The translations under genes and the position numbers were made by a program. A stretch of 20,620 nt of DNA from Tieghemiomyces parasiticus (lineage: Eukaryota; Kickxellomycota; Dimargaritomycetes; Dimargaritales; Dimargaritaceae), in contig JANBPT010000860.1 of NCBI GenBank assembly GCA_027575765.1, positions 1 through 20,620 of the forward strand, read 5' to 3'. Below are positions 1-9,344 of this stretch, piece by piece. The notes under the pieces were generated by a model, which did no database searches, was not told the DNA's origin, and was given only the letters and a program-made list of their open reading frames with translations. Position 1 is the first letter of the stretch; each line of letters opens with the position of its first letter.

Positions 1-240
1 GCGGCCCGCAAGACCTTGCAGGGCAACTTGGACCCGAGTACCCTCTACGGTCCGCACGCCACCATCCGTGAGCGCACCCGGCAGATGCTCACTCGGTTTG
101 CCGCCCACGACGGTCAGGGTCAGGGCCACATTGCCAATTTGGGCCATGGGATGTACCCGGACCATGACCCCGAGGCTCTGCGGGAGTACATGGCCTCCGT
201 GCATGATATCTCCACTGAACTCCGCGGCCGCCCGCAGTAA
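1..240 (+). CDS. HEM12: Uroporphyrinogen decarboxylase, C-terminal end (partial)
   Basis: This is the last 79 codons of a uroporphyrinogen decarboxylase, the cytosolic heme-pathway enzyme that removes four carboxyl groups from uroporphyrinogen III to give coproporphyrinogen III. The frame is open from base 1 and ends at TAA 238-240; the 5' part lies outside the window. Two family signatures are visible: LQGNLDPSTLYG (bases 16-51) and HIANLGHGMYPDHDPEAL (from about base 127). In the human enzyme the His of NLGHG is an active-site residue (established knowledge). The stretch between the signatures carries a small Gly/Gln-rich insertion (DGQGQG) where most homologues have a short FGPHRY-like link. 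The C-terminal helix ends the protein at the usual place, so the gene looks intact. HEM12 is the yeast name; the family assignment is firm, the symbol is by homology. Confidence 0.95.
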   Translation, partial: AARKTLQGNLDPSTLYGPHATIRERTRQMLTRFAAHDGQGQGHIANLGHGMYPDHDPEALREYMASVHDISTELRGRPQ

Positions 241-600
241 GTCTGCCGCACAAGCGAGATGGATCGCTGCAGGGTTAACTGTGGGTCGAACCGTAGCTGT
301 TCCAGTATTGTTTATTAATTTTATTTTATATATAAATATATATTGTATTGGTCCAGGCCGCCTTGTTTCTGATCTAATTGCCAGGGAAGGCGTGGCAAGC
401 GTCTGCTGCGGCCTTTAGCCTAGCCGACCCCTGCCCATACATCCCATCTTCTCAATACACCACATTGCTATGGTGAACTGGATGGAAATCGACATCGGCG
501 CGTCACGCGTTCCGCAATAGTCCTACGTAACGGATAGGCCATGGCGTGAAACCGGTGGGTATTAAAACGATAGGTCGTGATGCCATAGACGTATGGGAAG
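241..600 (+). other. 3' flank of the decarboxylase gene, AT-rich element
   Basis: No gene seen. An abrupt AT-rich block at about 309-346 sits 70 nt after the stop codon and includes the perfect 12-bp palindrome TTTATATATAAA (325-336). It is the likely 3'-end/polyadenylation region of the decarboxylase gene. The same block contains TTTATT at 311-316, an AATAAA on the minus strand, so it could also serve a convergent minus-strand transcript; I did not find a convincing gene for that. Confidence 0.4.
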
Positions 601-1680
601 GTGGTTGGTTTGGGGCAGGCGGCTAAGGAGTGGGTCGTGTAACTCTACCCAGGCACAGCGTAGTACCACCGACGCCTCCCCACACCCACCTGACACTAGC
701 CAGCTCGCTCTCGATTTTCATGCCACACGATGGGTATCCACTAACGGACCCTGGCTTGGCCCTATCCAAACAAGCAAGAACGACAGACTAGAGTGCACTG
801 TAGCCCTCCGGAGCGATGTGGGAGGAGGGCGGAGCCTAGGTTACCATGAGCGTGGGCTGGGAGATACCCGCTGACGCAGAATACCAGATGGCAGGGTTTG
901 ATTGCCTTCGCAATTCCACTTACCGAATATTGGACGACGGCGGCCATTGGCTTCAATTATAAAGGGCGCGATAGATTGGGTGATCCAATATACCGTTTCT
1001 GGTCTTTAGTCGGAATGGAGTATTGCCAACGAACTCCGCAATCTTACGTTCTCGGGGTCCTCTCTCTCCCTCTCTCCGTTCCTTGCTCTCACAGGGAATA
1101 GGAAGTGTTGTCTTTTACAGGTTCAAGAGCTTACGACAGCGAGTGCCTTCGTCTCATTGGCGCTGAAGGGAGGGGAGAAGCGACGCCACACCACCGATCT
1201 GGGTGCCGCAGGGATCGCCCAGCTTTCTGCAAATCTTACACTTAACTCGTCGCAGTAACCAATGCAACTGGTAAAGATAGCTATCTTGACGATATTGACT
1301 AGTCCTAATCGAACCCAATACATTGGTGGTATCAAAATGTACATTGGATATGTTTTCCAAGGTCACGGAGCCACACAAGTTTAGATCCGTGGAGGCAATC
1401 AAGCCTAGACACCGACGCAGCATTGGCACAACGCTAGTAGATGGTAATCTCGAAAGAAAGCGCCTCTACCTCCGCTCGGGAGACTGGAAACGGTAGTGCA
1501 ATCCACGGGATCATGTCAACGGGGGAAAAGATCTAGCAGGCAGGTGCGCAAAAAAATATTCATGGTGCGTAGGGTTTATGCATCCGACTCGATGGAATGG
1601 GGAAGGTGAACAAGAGAGGCAGGGAAGGGAGAGAGGGAAATGGGGGAGGATTCAGGTTGCGCCAAAGCGGCTTGTCCGAC
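600..1680. other. Intergenic stretch with exon-like fragments but no assignable gene
   Basis: No gene could be defended here. Three things stand out. An open + frame at about 1009-1257 is preceded by an acceptor-like tttag and crosses two further acceptor-like sites (ctctcacag to 1093, ttttacag to 1120). A GTAAGT donor-like site lies on the minus strand at 923-918. A purine-rich tract on + occupies 1600-1650. The purine tract followed by a pyrimidine tract from about 1698 would fit a divergent promoter, but a minus-strand gene to its left could not be assembled in frame. Confidence 0.3.
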
Positions 1681-1689
1681 CCTAAATGG

Positions 1690-2457
1690 GCGTGCAAGGG
1701 CCCTCCTCCTTTTCCCTATCGCGCGCCTCCGTTTGCCACCACCCAGCTACCAGCCTCCGCCGCTTCCTAGTTCTATCGTGTCCTCCCCCGGGTCGCGCCA
1801 GTTTGTTCATTGCTAACACCCACCTGTGTTTACTCACCCTCCCACTACCACCACCTTTAGACACCGCTTTCTCGCCCGCTACCCCGCTCTGTGGCTCCGC
1901 GGTCTCCTCTTTCGCCTTTAGGGTTAATTAACATCTGGGCGCCCGGTCTTCGTTTATCCTGCTTGGCCCCGCTTTCTCTTTCTCTTAGTCACCTCGACCG
2001 TTGTTATTATCCTCCGACTTGACATTTCCACTATACTACCTCATACTCAGTTCCAATTGCCCACTTTTCCTCTACATAGCAGGCGTCCTCCCCTGCCGCT
2101 CGACGCTGTGCTCTGGGCCCTTTTGACCGTCGCTGTTGACACTGCGGTTGTTGCGCTATATCAACACGTTCTGCACCTGCTTTTGCCGCTTTGTCTTTAC
2201 GGAGTTCGATAGCTTCCGAGATCTCTACCGTTTTACCTCGCAGCCTTAAACCCTTCTCCGTCATAGATTACATTGCTAGTTCGGCCCCCCCAACTTTGAC
2301 CCTGGCCTCCGAACCCTGAACTATCAAAACATCTCGGTCCTCTTTAACGGTCGATATTGGGAGGAGTCCTTCGGCGTGCCCCTAAAGGATCCCGTGTGTG
2401 GATTCATCCGCCCTTACTCGCCACACCTTATTACAAACTAATTGTTCTACTTTGTAG
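1690..2457 (+). promoter_or_regulatory. Pyrimidine-rich leader upstream of the 7TM gene
   Basis: From about 1698 to 2280 the + strand is dominated by C and T with few long purine runs, in contrast to the purine-rich tract at 1600-1650. Such C/T-biased leaders are common at fungal promoters and 5' UTRs (established knowledge); assigning this one to the 7TM gene is inference from position. Just before the start codon there is a good 3' splice site: ACTAAT (2438-2443), a T-rich run, then TTTGTAG ending at 2457, two bases before ATG 2460. A 5'-UTR intron is therefore likely. Its donor is not certain; GTGTGT near 2394 is one candidate. Confidence 0.5.
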
Positions 2458-2459
2458 GG

Positions 2460-4139
2460 ATGCGTCTCGCCCCATCGTTTCTTTGGCGGTCGTTGGTCGT
2501 GGCGGCCACGTCAGCGGTGCTGCTGGCCTTCAGTCCGGCCCAGGCCCGTATCACCCTTAACCACAACGACACAACGGTGAGCTTCAACATGTGGGACTTC
2601 TTCGGTGAAACCAACAGCACGAGCTACACCTTTGACGGGCCTGTGTTCCGCCTCCAGTTCAAGACCGGGTGCAAGATCGTAATGCCCTCGCGTCCGTGGG
2701 ATCACGTTGCCGAGGGTACCCGCCCGGCCACGGTCATATTCGCCTACTTCCGCGAGGCACGTAACATCGGATGCACGTCCTTTACCAAGATCATCGAGAA
2801 GCTCCCACAGGTCATCGACGCGCTGGAGAAGCTCGGGTACGCTAAACCAGCCCTGGCCATCTTCGACAGCATGGAAACGAACCAGGAGCCATTCGGCCAC
2901 CCCGAGATCAATCCCACCGACAATTACTTTCTACACCGGCCGCCCGGTCTCAAGCTGGGCCTTATTGGGCGGGACGCCGGGACATGGATTAACCGACAGT
3001 TCCTGGATAGTCATATCCCTGTGGTGGTGACCGCCAAGCAAGACCCCGGCCCTTGGAACCGCATGATGCATACTCCTGCCTGGGAGTTCCTGCGCACCTT
3101 CACCTACATCACGCACTCTATTGCCGCTGCCTATGCCCTCTACCAGTTCGGCCTGACTCTGTACCGTCACCGCCTGCGCCCCAGTGTTCCGGCTTTCATC
3201 TACCTGTTTGCGCTCTACTTTTTGATTACAAACACCGCGTCGCAGTACGGCGACCTACAAACCGTCGCGGGCCATGTCGCCGTGCATGCCACGTGGGCCA
3301 CTAGCAGCATAGCCTTCAGCCTACTCATCTTTTTGTGGGTGCAAACCATGCATTACCTGGAGGTTAGCCGGTTCTTCAATTTCGTCTATGTGATCTCAGC
3401 TCTCAACGCCATCAACTGGACCGTCCTGGCTATCCTCCTTAGTGTGTCGGTGATCACGGGCGAGCGCCAAAATTACCACGAGGGCATCGACATGCTCTTC
3501 TATGTCCAGCCGGCCATCGTGCTACTACAGGGCGGGTACCTTCTCTACTACGGGACCCGCTTTCTCCGCCTACTCAAGACCCGGCCCCGTGGAAACGCCC
3601 TGGTAGGTGCCGTGCGCCTCTTCGTCCTGGCCGGGTTTGCCACCTACTTTTCTTACGTGTTCTTCTCCGTCTCGTCAATCCTCATGTTCCAGTACCAGGA
3701 GAGCAACGTGGACTCGTATATTGCGCGCCACGTGTGCTATAAGCTTGCTTCCTTGCTCTGCTACTCCAGCATCTTTTGGATGCTCCGCGTTCACGCCGCG
3801 GTCGGCAACATCAAAGGGTTTGCTACCCAGATTCTCCGCGACCTGTACGGGGACGCCCTGGGCAGTTTCAAGACCTACCCAACCGACCATCACCCGCATC
3901 GCCGGCAGCACTCTCTGGCCGTCGACGAAATGAGCTCCGGACTCCCCTCAGCCACGTTGCCCAGGGTCGGCGGTAGATCGGGATTCCGCGCCTCCGCCGA
4001 TTACCCGACGCTCTACGCCGACCCCACGTTCGTCCTCAACCCGGCCTCGGGTCCCACCCCACCGAATATCGGCGGCCTATCCAACATGCCCACGCACAAG
4101 TCAAGTACACCTGCCAACTTCCGTGTTCAGATTCCCTAG
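2460..4139 (+). CDS. Seven-transmembrane protein with PA-like ectodomain
   Basis: An intact single-exon frame of 559 residues, started at the first in-frame ATG (2460), which directly precedes a textbook signal peptide (residues 1-29, hydrophobic core VVAATSAVLLAF, cleavage after AQA). Residues 30-205 form an ectodomain with two Cys (71, 105) and two N-glycosylation sequons (NDT 36-38, NST 52-54). Its pattern, including LGLIGRDAGTWI (167-178) and IPVVVTA (186-192), resembles the end of a protease-associated domain. Seven hydrophobic segments follow at about 214-234, 244-263, 274-297, 306-333, 345-368, 381-410 and 424-446. The tail (447-559) is hydrophilic, with a His/Arg cluster (DHHPHRRQH, 477-485), Ser and Pro, and should be cytosolic. 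The layout is that of an orphan GPCR-like receptor or trafficking protein of the endomembrane system. I do not recognise a named family; GPR180/ITR-like and GOST-type 7TM proteins share the general plan but not clear motifs. Confidence 0.92.
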   Translation: MRLAPSFLWRSLVVAATSAVLLAFSPAQARITLNHNDTTVSFNMWDFFGETNSTSYTFDGPVFRLQFKTGCKIVMPSRPWDHVAEGTRPATVIFAYFREARNIGCTSFTKIIEKLPQVIDALEKLGYAKPALAIFDSMETNQEPFGHPEINPTDNYFLHRPPGLKLGLIGRDAGTWINRQFLDSHIPVVVTAKQDPGPWNRMMHTPAWEFLRTFTYITHSIAAAYALYQFGLTLYRHRLRPSVPAFIYLFALYFLITNTASQYGDLQTVAGHVAVHATWATSSIAFSLLIFLWVQTMHYLEVSRFFNFVYVISALNAINWTVLAILLSVSVITGERQNYHEGIDMLFYVQPAIVLLQGGYLLYYGTRFLRLLKTRPRGNALVGAVRLFVLAGFATYFSYVFFSVSSILMFQYQESNVDSYIARHVCYKLASLLCYSSIFWMLRVHAAVGNIKGFATQILRDLYGDALGSFKTYPTDHHPHRRQHSLAVDEMSSGLPSATLPRVGGRSGFRASADYPTLYADPTFVLNPASGPTPPNIGGLSNMPTHKSSTPANFRVQIP

Positions 4140-4658
4140 GCTTGCTGGTTGGCGTCATTTGGTTGTGGCCTGTTATTACGCGCGCACTAGGAGTCAGTTA
4201 CGACGTGATTCACTTCTAACTATATACCTCTAAAAACCCAGTCTCGTCCTCGTTTGTTTTTTATGGAAAAGGAAATCAATAATAAATACTATGCTTTTAT
4301 TTATAAAGTGCCTTTGGCCACGGCGGCGGCGTTACCAACTAGTATCTCTACAGGGCCCGAAGAGTTGGCCAATCCAAGGTTGTGGAGGTTCGTCTGTGTT
4401 GCTCAGCATTGCCGACACCCAGCGGATTTAACTGATGCAAAACCTCGAGAACGTAGCCATCCTCCCATGCCATGGTTAAACGAGCCAAAAAAGCCCGCAG
4501 GGGGATTAGCCTACCTAACATTTAGACCTACTACGTTTAACATTTTATTTCCTTGCATCGCCACCTCCGCGTTCAAATCGTGCCGGTCCGTCACGACCCA
4601 GCACTGTAATATTGCCAGTCTAGGGGCGTCATTCTGTGAACAGTCTGTCCCGCATGCC
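4140..4658 (+). other. 3' UTR of the 7TM gene and short intergenic region
   Basis: The likely polyadenylation signal AATAAA is at 4281-4286, about 145 nt after the stop codon, in an AT-rich patch (4255-4312). The rest, to 4658, is the upstream region of the next gene. It happens to be open in the same frame as that gene's first exon from 4254 onward, but the beginning overlaps the poly(A) signal and its composition is unlike the coding part, so I do not include it in the protein. Confidence 0.5.
4281..4286 (+). terminator. Polyadenylation signal AATAAA (7TM gene)
   Basis: Canonical hexamer within an AT-rich 3' flank about 145 nt past the 7TM stop codon. Assignment by position only. Confidence 0.5.
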
Positions 4659-7600
4659 ATGAATGGACACAAGGCCTCCCTACTCCGACGCCACCGACCT
4701 GTCCCGGCCGCTCAATCGACTCTAACCGGCTTCCCAGCCGACGTCCGTCGCCTACCTTACTGGGCCGAACTCACGCGCTGGCTGAGTGAGTACGACGCGC
4801 ATGTTAAGACGGTCGAGCCTGCCACAGCGACAGGGGATCCGGACCACGACGAGGTGGTCGTCACTAATTCCATCCGCTTGACGACCCGATTGGACAGTCC
4901 CGATGACCCCTACGACGACCCAGCCGTGCTGGCCGGCTATCTCCGCCAAATCGCTAGAGTAAGTTTGACTGACCTCAAGGTGTCTGCTCGCCACCGAGGT
5001 CAGCTATTCCGTTCGAGTGGCCATAAGTGGTCGCGGAAATGTACGCTATAACCGCTAACCATAACCCTGGACGAACATACCATGACCCATCCGACTTTTT
5101 TTATGTGTGTGTCGGTCATTAGACCCTTGATGCGGTTACCAGCACGACATTATGTCTCATTAGGTACCCTGAGATTGCTGCTCTGCTGGAAAAAATATCG
5201 CGGAGGCCGGGCCTGATGACCCACCCCGTGGTGAGTCAGTTGGTCCTGGACTGTCTGGCTCGGTTTACCAAGCTGCCACCCGCGGGGGACGAGAACCACC
5301 GTGTACCGGACAAGTAAGTGATCCCCGAAAGGGTACGTGGGGAGAATCGGGAGGGATGGGATGCCTCTCGCGGATAACCTAGATGACGGTCTATTTATAT
5401 CGATAGTCGGTGCGCTAACCTCATCGCCATAGCGTCACTCTTTCACCTTACCAGGTCCCATTTGTGGCTGGCAACTCAGGTGCGGCCCATGATCAGCGCA
5501 CGCCCTTTGCTAACTTCCGACACCCTACGACTCCTGGACTGTGCGGGACGGAGTACTAGCACCTACCAAACACACGCCTGCCAGGCGATGCTTAGTAGCA
5601 CTGCAGCGCACCTGGCGAGTCTCTACCATGGCGGTGTGCGGTTGAAGGTAACGCAAGCCCCCCCCTCTCCATTTAAAGCGTCAACCTTACAGTACGGGTA
5701 TTCACGTGTGGGGGTGTAGCTGCTGCGGCTAAATGCCGGGCAGTAATTATACCATCGGAAAAGTTCATATTAACCCCAATGTAATGGTCCAACCTCCACT
5801 TCCCAGCCTGACACCCTAAACGCGCTCTGCGACCGTTCCCGTTCCTTAATTTTCATTGACAACGGCTGGACCGTCGCGGACGCCGTTTTGCAGCTGTGCA
5901 TGGCCTACCCACTGACTATAACTAATCCGCCAGACACTCGCCAAGCGACCTCGGGCTACGAACGCCTCATTTGGACTCTACTCCAGAGCCCGTCATGTTA
6001 TTTCTACAAGATTTCCGAAATAACGCGTAATGCGTAGGTGGACACCATATCGATTCCGAGCCATCGCTAAAGTTATCCTCAAGCGGCTGTGCGATATACC
6101 TGGCCCCTTGATGGATATCACAGGCAAGTTGCGCTAACCGTCGTACTTAATGTACCTTTGATTCTGCCTCGAACCTTATCCAAGCCTCCGCAATCACTCG
6201 AATGACGTGCTAACGTATGAGGTAAACATGAACCCGACAAAAATCGAAGGCGGTGTAATCGCTGTCAGTATGGCCAAAGTATCTGATTTGGTCACTCTTC
6301 CAAGCCGTCTCCCACCTAACGTTGGCCACCACTATTCGTCCGAATACACCTACCGACCAGGTCATGACCGTCCTTGGCGACCTTCTTCCTGACCCCCAAG
6401 GTGACCCGGACAAGCATTTGGACGCGCGGCGGACTTTCATTGGGCATAGCCTGGTCTCGTACTTGTGCCAATACCCTCAGCGAATCCGTTTCGTTACCCA
6501 ACTGTTTCGCGAGTGGCTCGACGAAGGCGTGTCGCAGGTTAAAATGCAGTTGTGGGCGGACCTTTTTGGTGCCATACTGGATACACCCGACGGGCCAGTT
6601 GCGTTGGCTGAGGTAAGACAAGGTAGAAATCTGTCCATCGCTAGCCTTACACTGGATGGTATTGTTTTTTTAATCCCAACCCGAAAGTCGCTCTCATACA
6701 ATCACACTGTACAGCTCTTTACCAATTATCCTTGGGGGCCCTGGCAACACCTACTGACCCGTGCTTATTTGATCTGCCTCACACCTGCTAGAGCCTCCCC
6801 CCTTCCGCAGGAAACCTGTTGGCCGTCCTGTGTACCGTCGGTCCGCCCGATGCCAGGGAAATCCGCGCCCTGACCTATCACTGGCACCGGCTGCGCAACG
6901 ACACGGCGCCCACCGACATCGAGCTCATCGTCTGGTTGCTGAACCTATCCCGGCCCGCCTACCGGATAGCCAGCGCCCGGGCCCTCGTGGAACGTCGCGC
7001 CCACTTGTCCTCGGAGGAAGTTGACATTTACCTCGAGTATCTGTCACTCGCCCTGTACCCTGGGGCCGACCCGCGGTACCGTCAGGCACTAATTCTGGAC
7101 CTGGATGAAATGCTGAGCGTATTCCACGGTAAGTATCTTATCCTACACTCTAATTCCTTATTTAGGGGCTCCACCCGGCCTAATGTGATGAATCGTTTCA
7201 ACTGACAGGCCTCACCACTCTTATTCTACACACCCACGTTTCTCCGCCCATCCTGGCTAGACTTGTACACCCCTAACGCCGAGTTTCGTGCCATCGTGTT
7301 TCAGTTTCTCGAAGACTGTATACAATCGCAACAGACCACATTTGCGGTGTTAACTGTGGATTTGATCCTGTACTCATTCATCCCGCGCGCGCCGACTATT
7401 TCGGAGCGGTCCGACTGGGTAAGTAAATGGCTGCCGGTTCGTCGGGGGGGGGAGCCGAATTGTGAAGTGCGGAGTCCTAGAGGCAGTTGGTTGAAGGTGC
7501 ACACATTCTTCCGCCACTCCGTTTGGAACGTGCCTTCACCGGAATACTTCCATATGTATCTGTCAATCTACCTTGATTAGCAACAGACGGGATGGCCATA

Positions 7601-7999
7601 CAGTGCTGGTGTGTCAAATTGAACAGTCGTTCAAACAAACTGCATGGGAAACCGAGACAGTTACTGTCAAACAGTGGCCCAGGCGGTACTTCCGCACTCT
7701 GCTCACCCCAATGCCTACAACTTAATTGGTCCCATCCTATTCCCCTTCCTCCTGGCCAGGTCCATGCTCTATGGGATGTCGCCAACCAGACCGATCCTAG
7801 CAACCAGTGGCAACGGTAAGACCCCAGCAGTACATCCACTTGAACTGACAGCCTTCACTGCGGGAGGGTTTCCTGTTTTTTCTTAATCCATCGCCTGCGT
7901 GTCAAGCTGATGGACAGCAGCGACCCATAATCTACGACTGGTACTGACAGCGGGCACTCACGGGCCTTACCGATTGCACGATCCCCTCCACAATATTAA
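4659..7999 (+). CDS. Multi-exon helical-repeat (HEAT/ARM-like) protein, function unknown
   Basis: Spliced gene of about nine or ten exons encoding a Leu/Ala/Arg-rich, almost wholly alpha-helical protein of roughly 750-850 residues. It has no signal peptide, membrane span or catalytic motif. Exons read in phase: 4659-4958; 5123-5313; 5455-5647; 5807 to about 5991 or 6026; 6038 or 6061 to 6123; 6269 or 6305 to 6612 or 6622; 6811 (or 6792)-7128; 7261-7418; 7760-7815 or a longer version; then a last exon ending at TAA 7928-7930 or 7997-7999. Helical segments typical of repeat scaffolds include IAALLEKI, LVLDCLARF, FVTQLFREWLDEG, IELIVWLLNLS, ALILDLDEML and AIVFQFLEDCI. The start at 4659 is the Met nearest the change to typical coding composition; Met 4263 and Met 4467 are in frame upstream and cannot be excluded. 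Introns are 132-341 nt with GTAAGT/GTAACG donors, apart from two weak junctions and one apparent GC donor. Gene reality is well supported; exact ends are not. I do not recognise the family; a large-complex scaffold is plausible but unproven. Confidence 0.7.
6124..6304 (+). other. Probable GC-AG intron in the helical-repeat gene
   Basis: A coding-like stretch (IAKVILKRLCDIPGPLMDIT, 6063-6122) ends at CACAG followed by GCAAGT (6124-6129). This is the consensus form of the rare GC donor, and no usable GT donor lies nearby. Reading phase (1) matches an acceptor at 6304 (ctcttccaag) or at 6268 (gctgtcag). GC-AG introns are a known minor class in fungi; the assignment rests on phase and consensus only. 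Confidence 0.45.
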
Positions 8000-8713
8000 T
8001 ACCACCGCCCCCTCTTACCCAGAACCCGGGATAAACATCGGCAGGCGGTTATCCATACCATCCGATTTACAGTAGCACGTAACCATGCAGAATCAGCTGC
8101 GGGCTTAGGAGAGTGAAGCAAGCTTTTCACACGCCTTGCCCCGTTTCCTTGCTGAGGCTTACTGGGCTTCTGTCGCTACCTGGCTCCTGCGCGTTTGTGC
8201 AGATGGTTCACGTCGCCTTGAGTGATGTGTACTGAAGAACAGATAGGTAGTCCGGATTTGGGAAGCCGCTGGTGTCCCTCTCCCTCTCTTAGCTGTTAGG
8301 CTCTTCACCTCTGGTGTTTGGAAAGAGCGATATTGGGGGTCATGGGTGCATCAGGCACGCGTCAGAAAATACCAGGGAAAAGGACAATAAGTGCGCCCTA
8401 AAGACGATGTCGGCTCAGGTTCGAAGGTCTTTGCACAAGTGTATTATTGGCTGCTTTATTAAACTGGATGGAAGATGTTCTGATTTCCTGTTACCTGTGG
8501 GTCGCAGTACAACTCCAAGTACATGGTTGATCTTTGCAAGTCCGTCCGACAATGGTAAGTGTAGGGGAGGGCCGGATATGCCAAACAGGCTTCACCACTC
8601 TCCCGCTCTTGTCTCTCGTCGCCGTTCTTAACCACTGTGTAGTAATGAAGGGAGGATGAGTTGGAAGTCGGCATTGGCCTGCTAGAGCTGTTCATGTATC
8701 CCTGAGAGGCCCA
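8000..8713. other. Intergenic stretch, no gene seen
   Basis: Between the helical-repeat gene and the next promoter I see no open frame with coding character and no RNA gene. A GGTTCGAAGG at about 8418 recalls a tRNA B box, but its flanks do not form a T-arm. Confidence 0.5.
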
Positions 8714-8973
8714 TATAATGACAGGGCCCCCGGGAGGCCGCCGCAACGTTAACATCCTCGCCGCCCACTACGCTCTTTTTCTTAACCAGCTCTTTGTCGC
8801 CTCTGTTTCCATCATTCGCCCCTCGGACGACGTTTTTCCCTCTTTGCGCCCTACAGCCCGTTTGACAATTATACCTCACATTATCCATTACATCGCGCAA
8901 ACGGCCCACCCACCCGAACCAGCTTTAAAACCCACCCGTACATCCTCTCCTTTCGGATTTAATACCCTTCATC
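8714..8973 (+). promoter_or_regulatory. Promoter/leader of the small coiled-coil gene
   Basis: TATAAT at 8714-8719 is followed by a pyrimidine-rich leader (about 8745-8970) running up to the ATG at 8974, the same arrangement as upstream of the 7TM gene and at the right edge of the window. A TTTAAAA at about 8923 is an alternative, closer TATA-like element. The transcription start is not known. Confidence 0.4.
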
Positions 8974-9324
8974 ATGTCTCCCCGGTACCATGCCATGGAT
9001 ACACAGTGGTTCATTACCGCTTCACCCCAAGCTCAGCAGACCATTGTGGACCTGCGTATCGCCAATATCAAACAGTCCATCCGGAAGACCAAGCGAACAC
9101 TGATGGCCCTCCAGGATAGCGCCGAGAAATTAATTCTTGAGCAGAGTGAGACTATTGACGATACGGCCCGAGGGGAGGCGGAAACCCAGGGGAAGCTCCA
9201 AAACCAGCTCAAGCAGCTCGACGAACGTATCCAGGCAGTCACCGATGTACTCCGACGCCTCTTCGAGTGTGAACATGTTCTCCTAGAGCGGCTCCACCAG
9301 TCCAAGCGGGGGATCTCTTTCTGA
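8974..9324 (+). CDS. Small coiled-coil protein, 116 residues
   Basis: Intact single-exon frame from ATG 8974 to TGA 9322-9324. A second Met (8995) could be used instead, since it precedes DTQWFITASPQAQ, where the coding character begins. From about residue 18 to 110 the protein is a nearly uninterrupted charged helix with Leu/Ile heptad spacing (IVDLRIANIKQSIRKTK, then LKQLDERIQAVTDVLRRLF), predicted to form one or two coiled coils separated by a short acidic link (ETIDDTARGEAE). There is no signal peptide or membrane segment. A three-helix tubulin cofactor A-like fold or a small subunit of a coiled-coil complex (kinetochore, Mediator or BLOC-type) would fit size and composition, but no diagnostic motif is visible, so function is left open. 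It stands alone, with a pyrimidine-rich leader and an AATAAA 82 nt after the stop. Confidence 0.82.
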   Translation: MSPRYHAMDTQWFITASPQAQQTIVDLRIANIKQSIRKTKRTLMALQDSAEKLILEQSETIDDTARGEAETQGKLQNQLKQLDERIQAVTDVLRRLFECEHVLLERLHQSKRGISF

Positions 9325-9344
9325 GCACCACCGCGGCGGGTCCG

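Noticed and set aside
1123..1429. Possible Sm/LSM-like gene on the minus strand (GLIASTDLNL in one frame, RLGLVNIVKIAI in another)
   Set aside because: Both segments recall Sm1 and Sm2 motifs, but residues are missing from each, they lie in different frames, and no splice sites join them. Probably chance.
4254..4658. In-frame upstream extension of the helical-repeat gene's first exon (Met 4263 or 4467)
   Set aside because: The open frame begins over the AT-rich poly(A) signal of the preceding gene and its composition differs from the exon proper. Met 4659 is preferred, though 4467 cannot be excluded.
5164..5313. Acceptor TCATTAG ending at 5163 for exon 2 of the helical-repeat gene
   Set aside because: It gives an immediate stop (GTA CCC TGA) in the phase set by exon 1. 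The acceptor ending at 5122 is in phase and better preceded by T-rich sequence.
7581..7730. Extra exon reading TVLVCQIEQSFKQTAWETE between 7419 and 7759
   Set aside because: The reading looks protein-like, but no acceptor/donor pair joins it in phase to exon 8 (phase 0 at 7418) and to the strong acceptor at 7759. Left as an alternative, not a call.
8410..8435. tRNA B-box-like GGTTCGAAGGT
   Set aside because: Flanking bases do not form a T-arm stem and no A box lies at the right distance. Similar partial matches near 284, 1306 and 6171 on the minus strand fail for the same reason.
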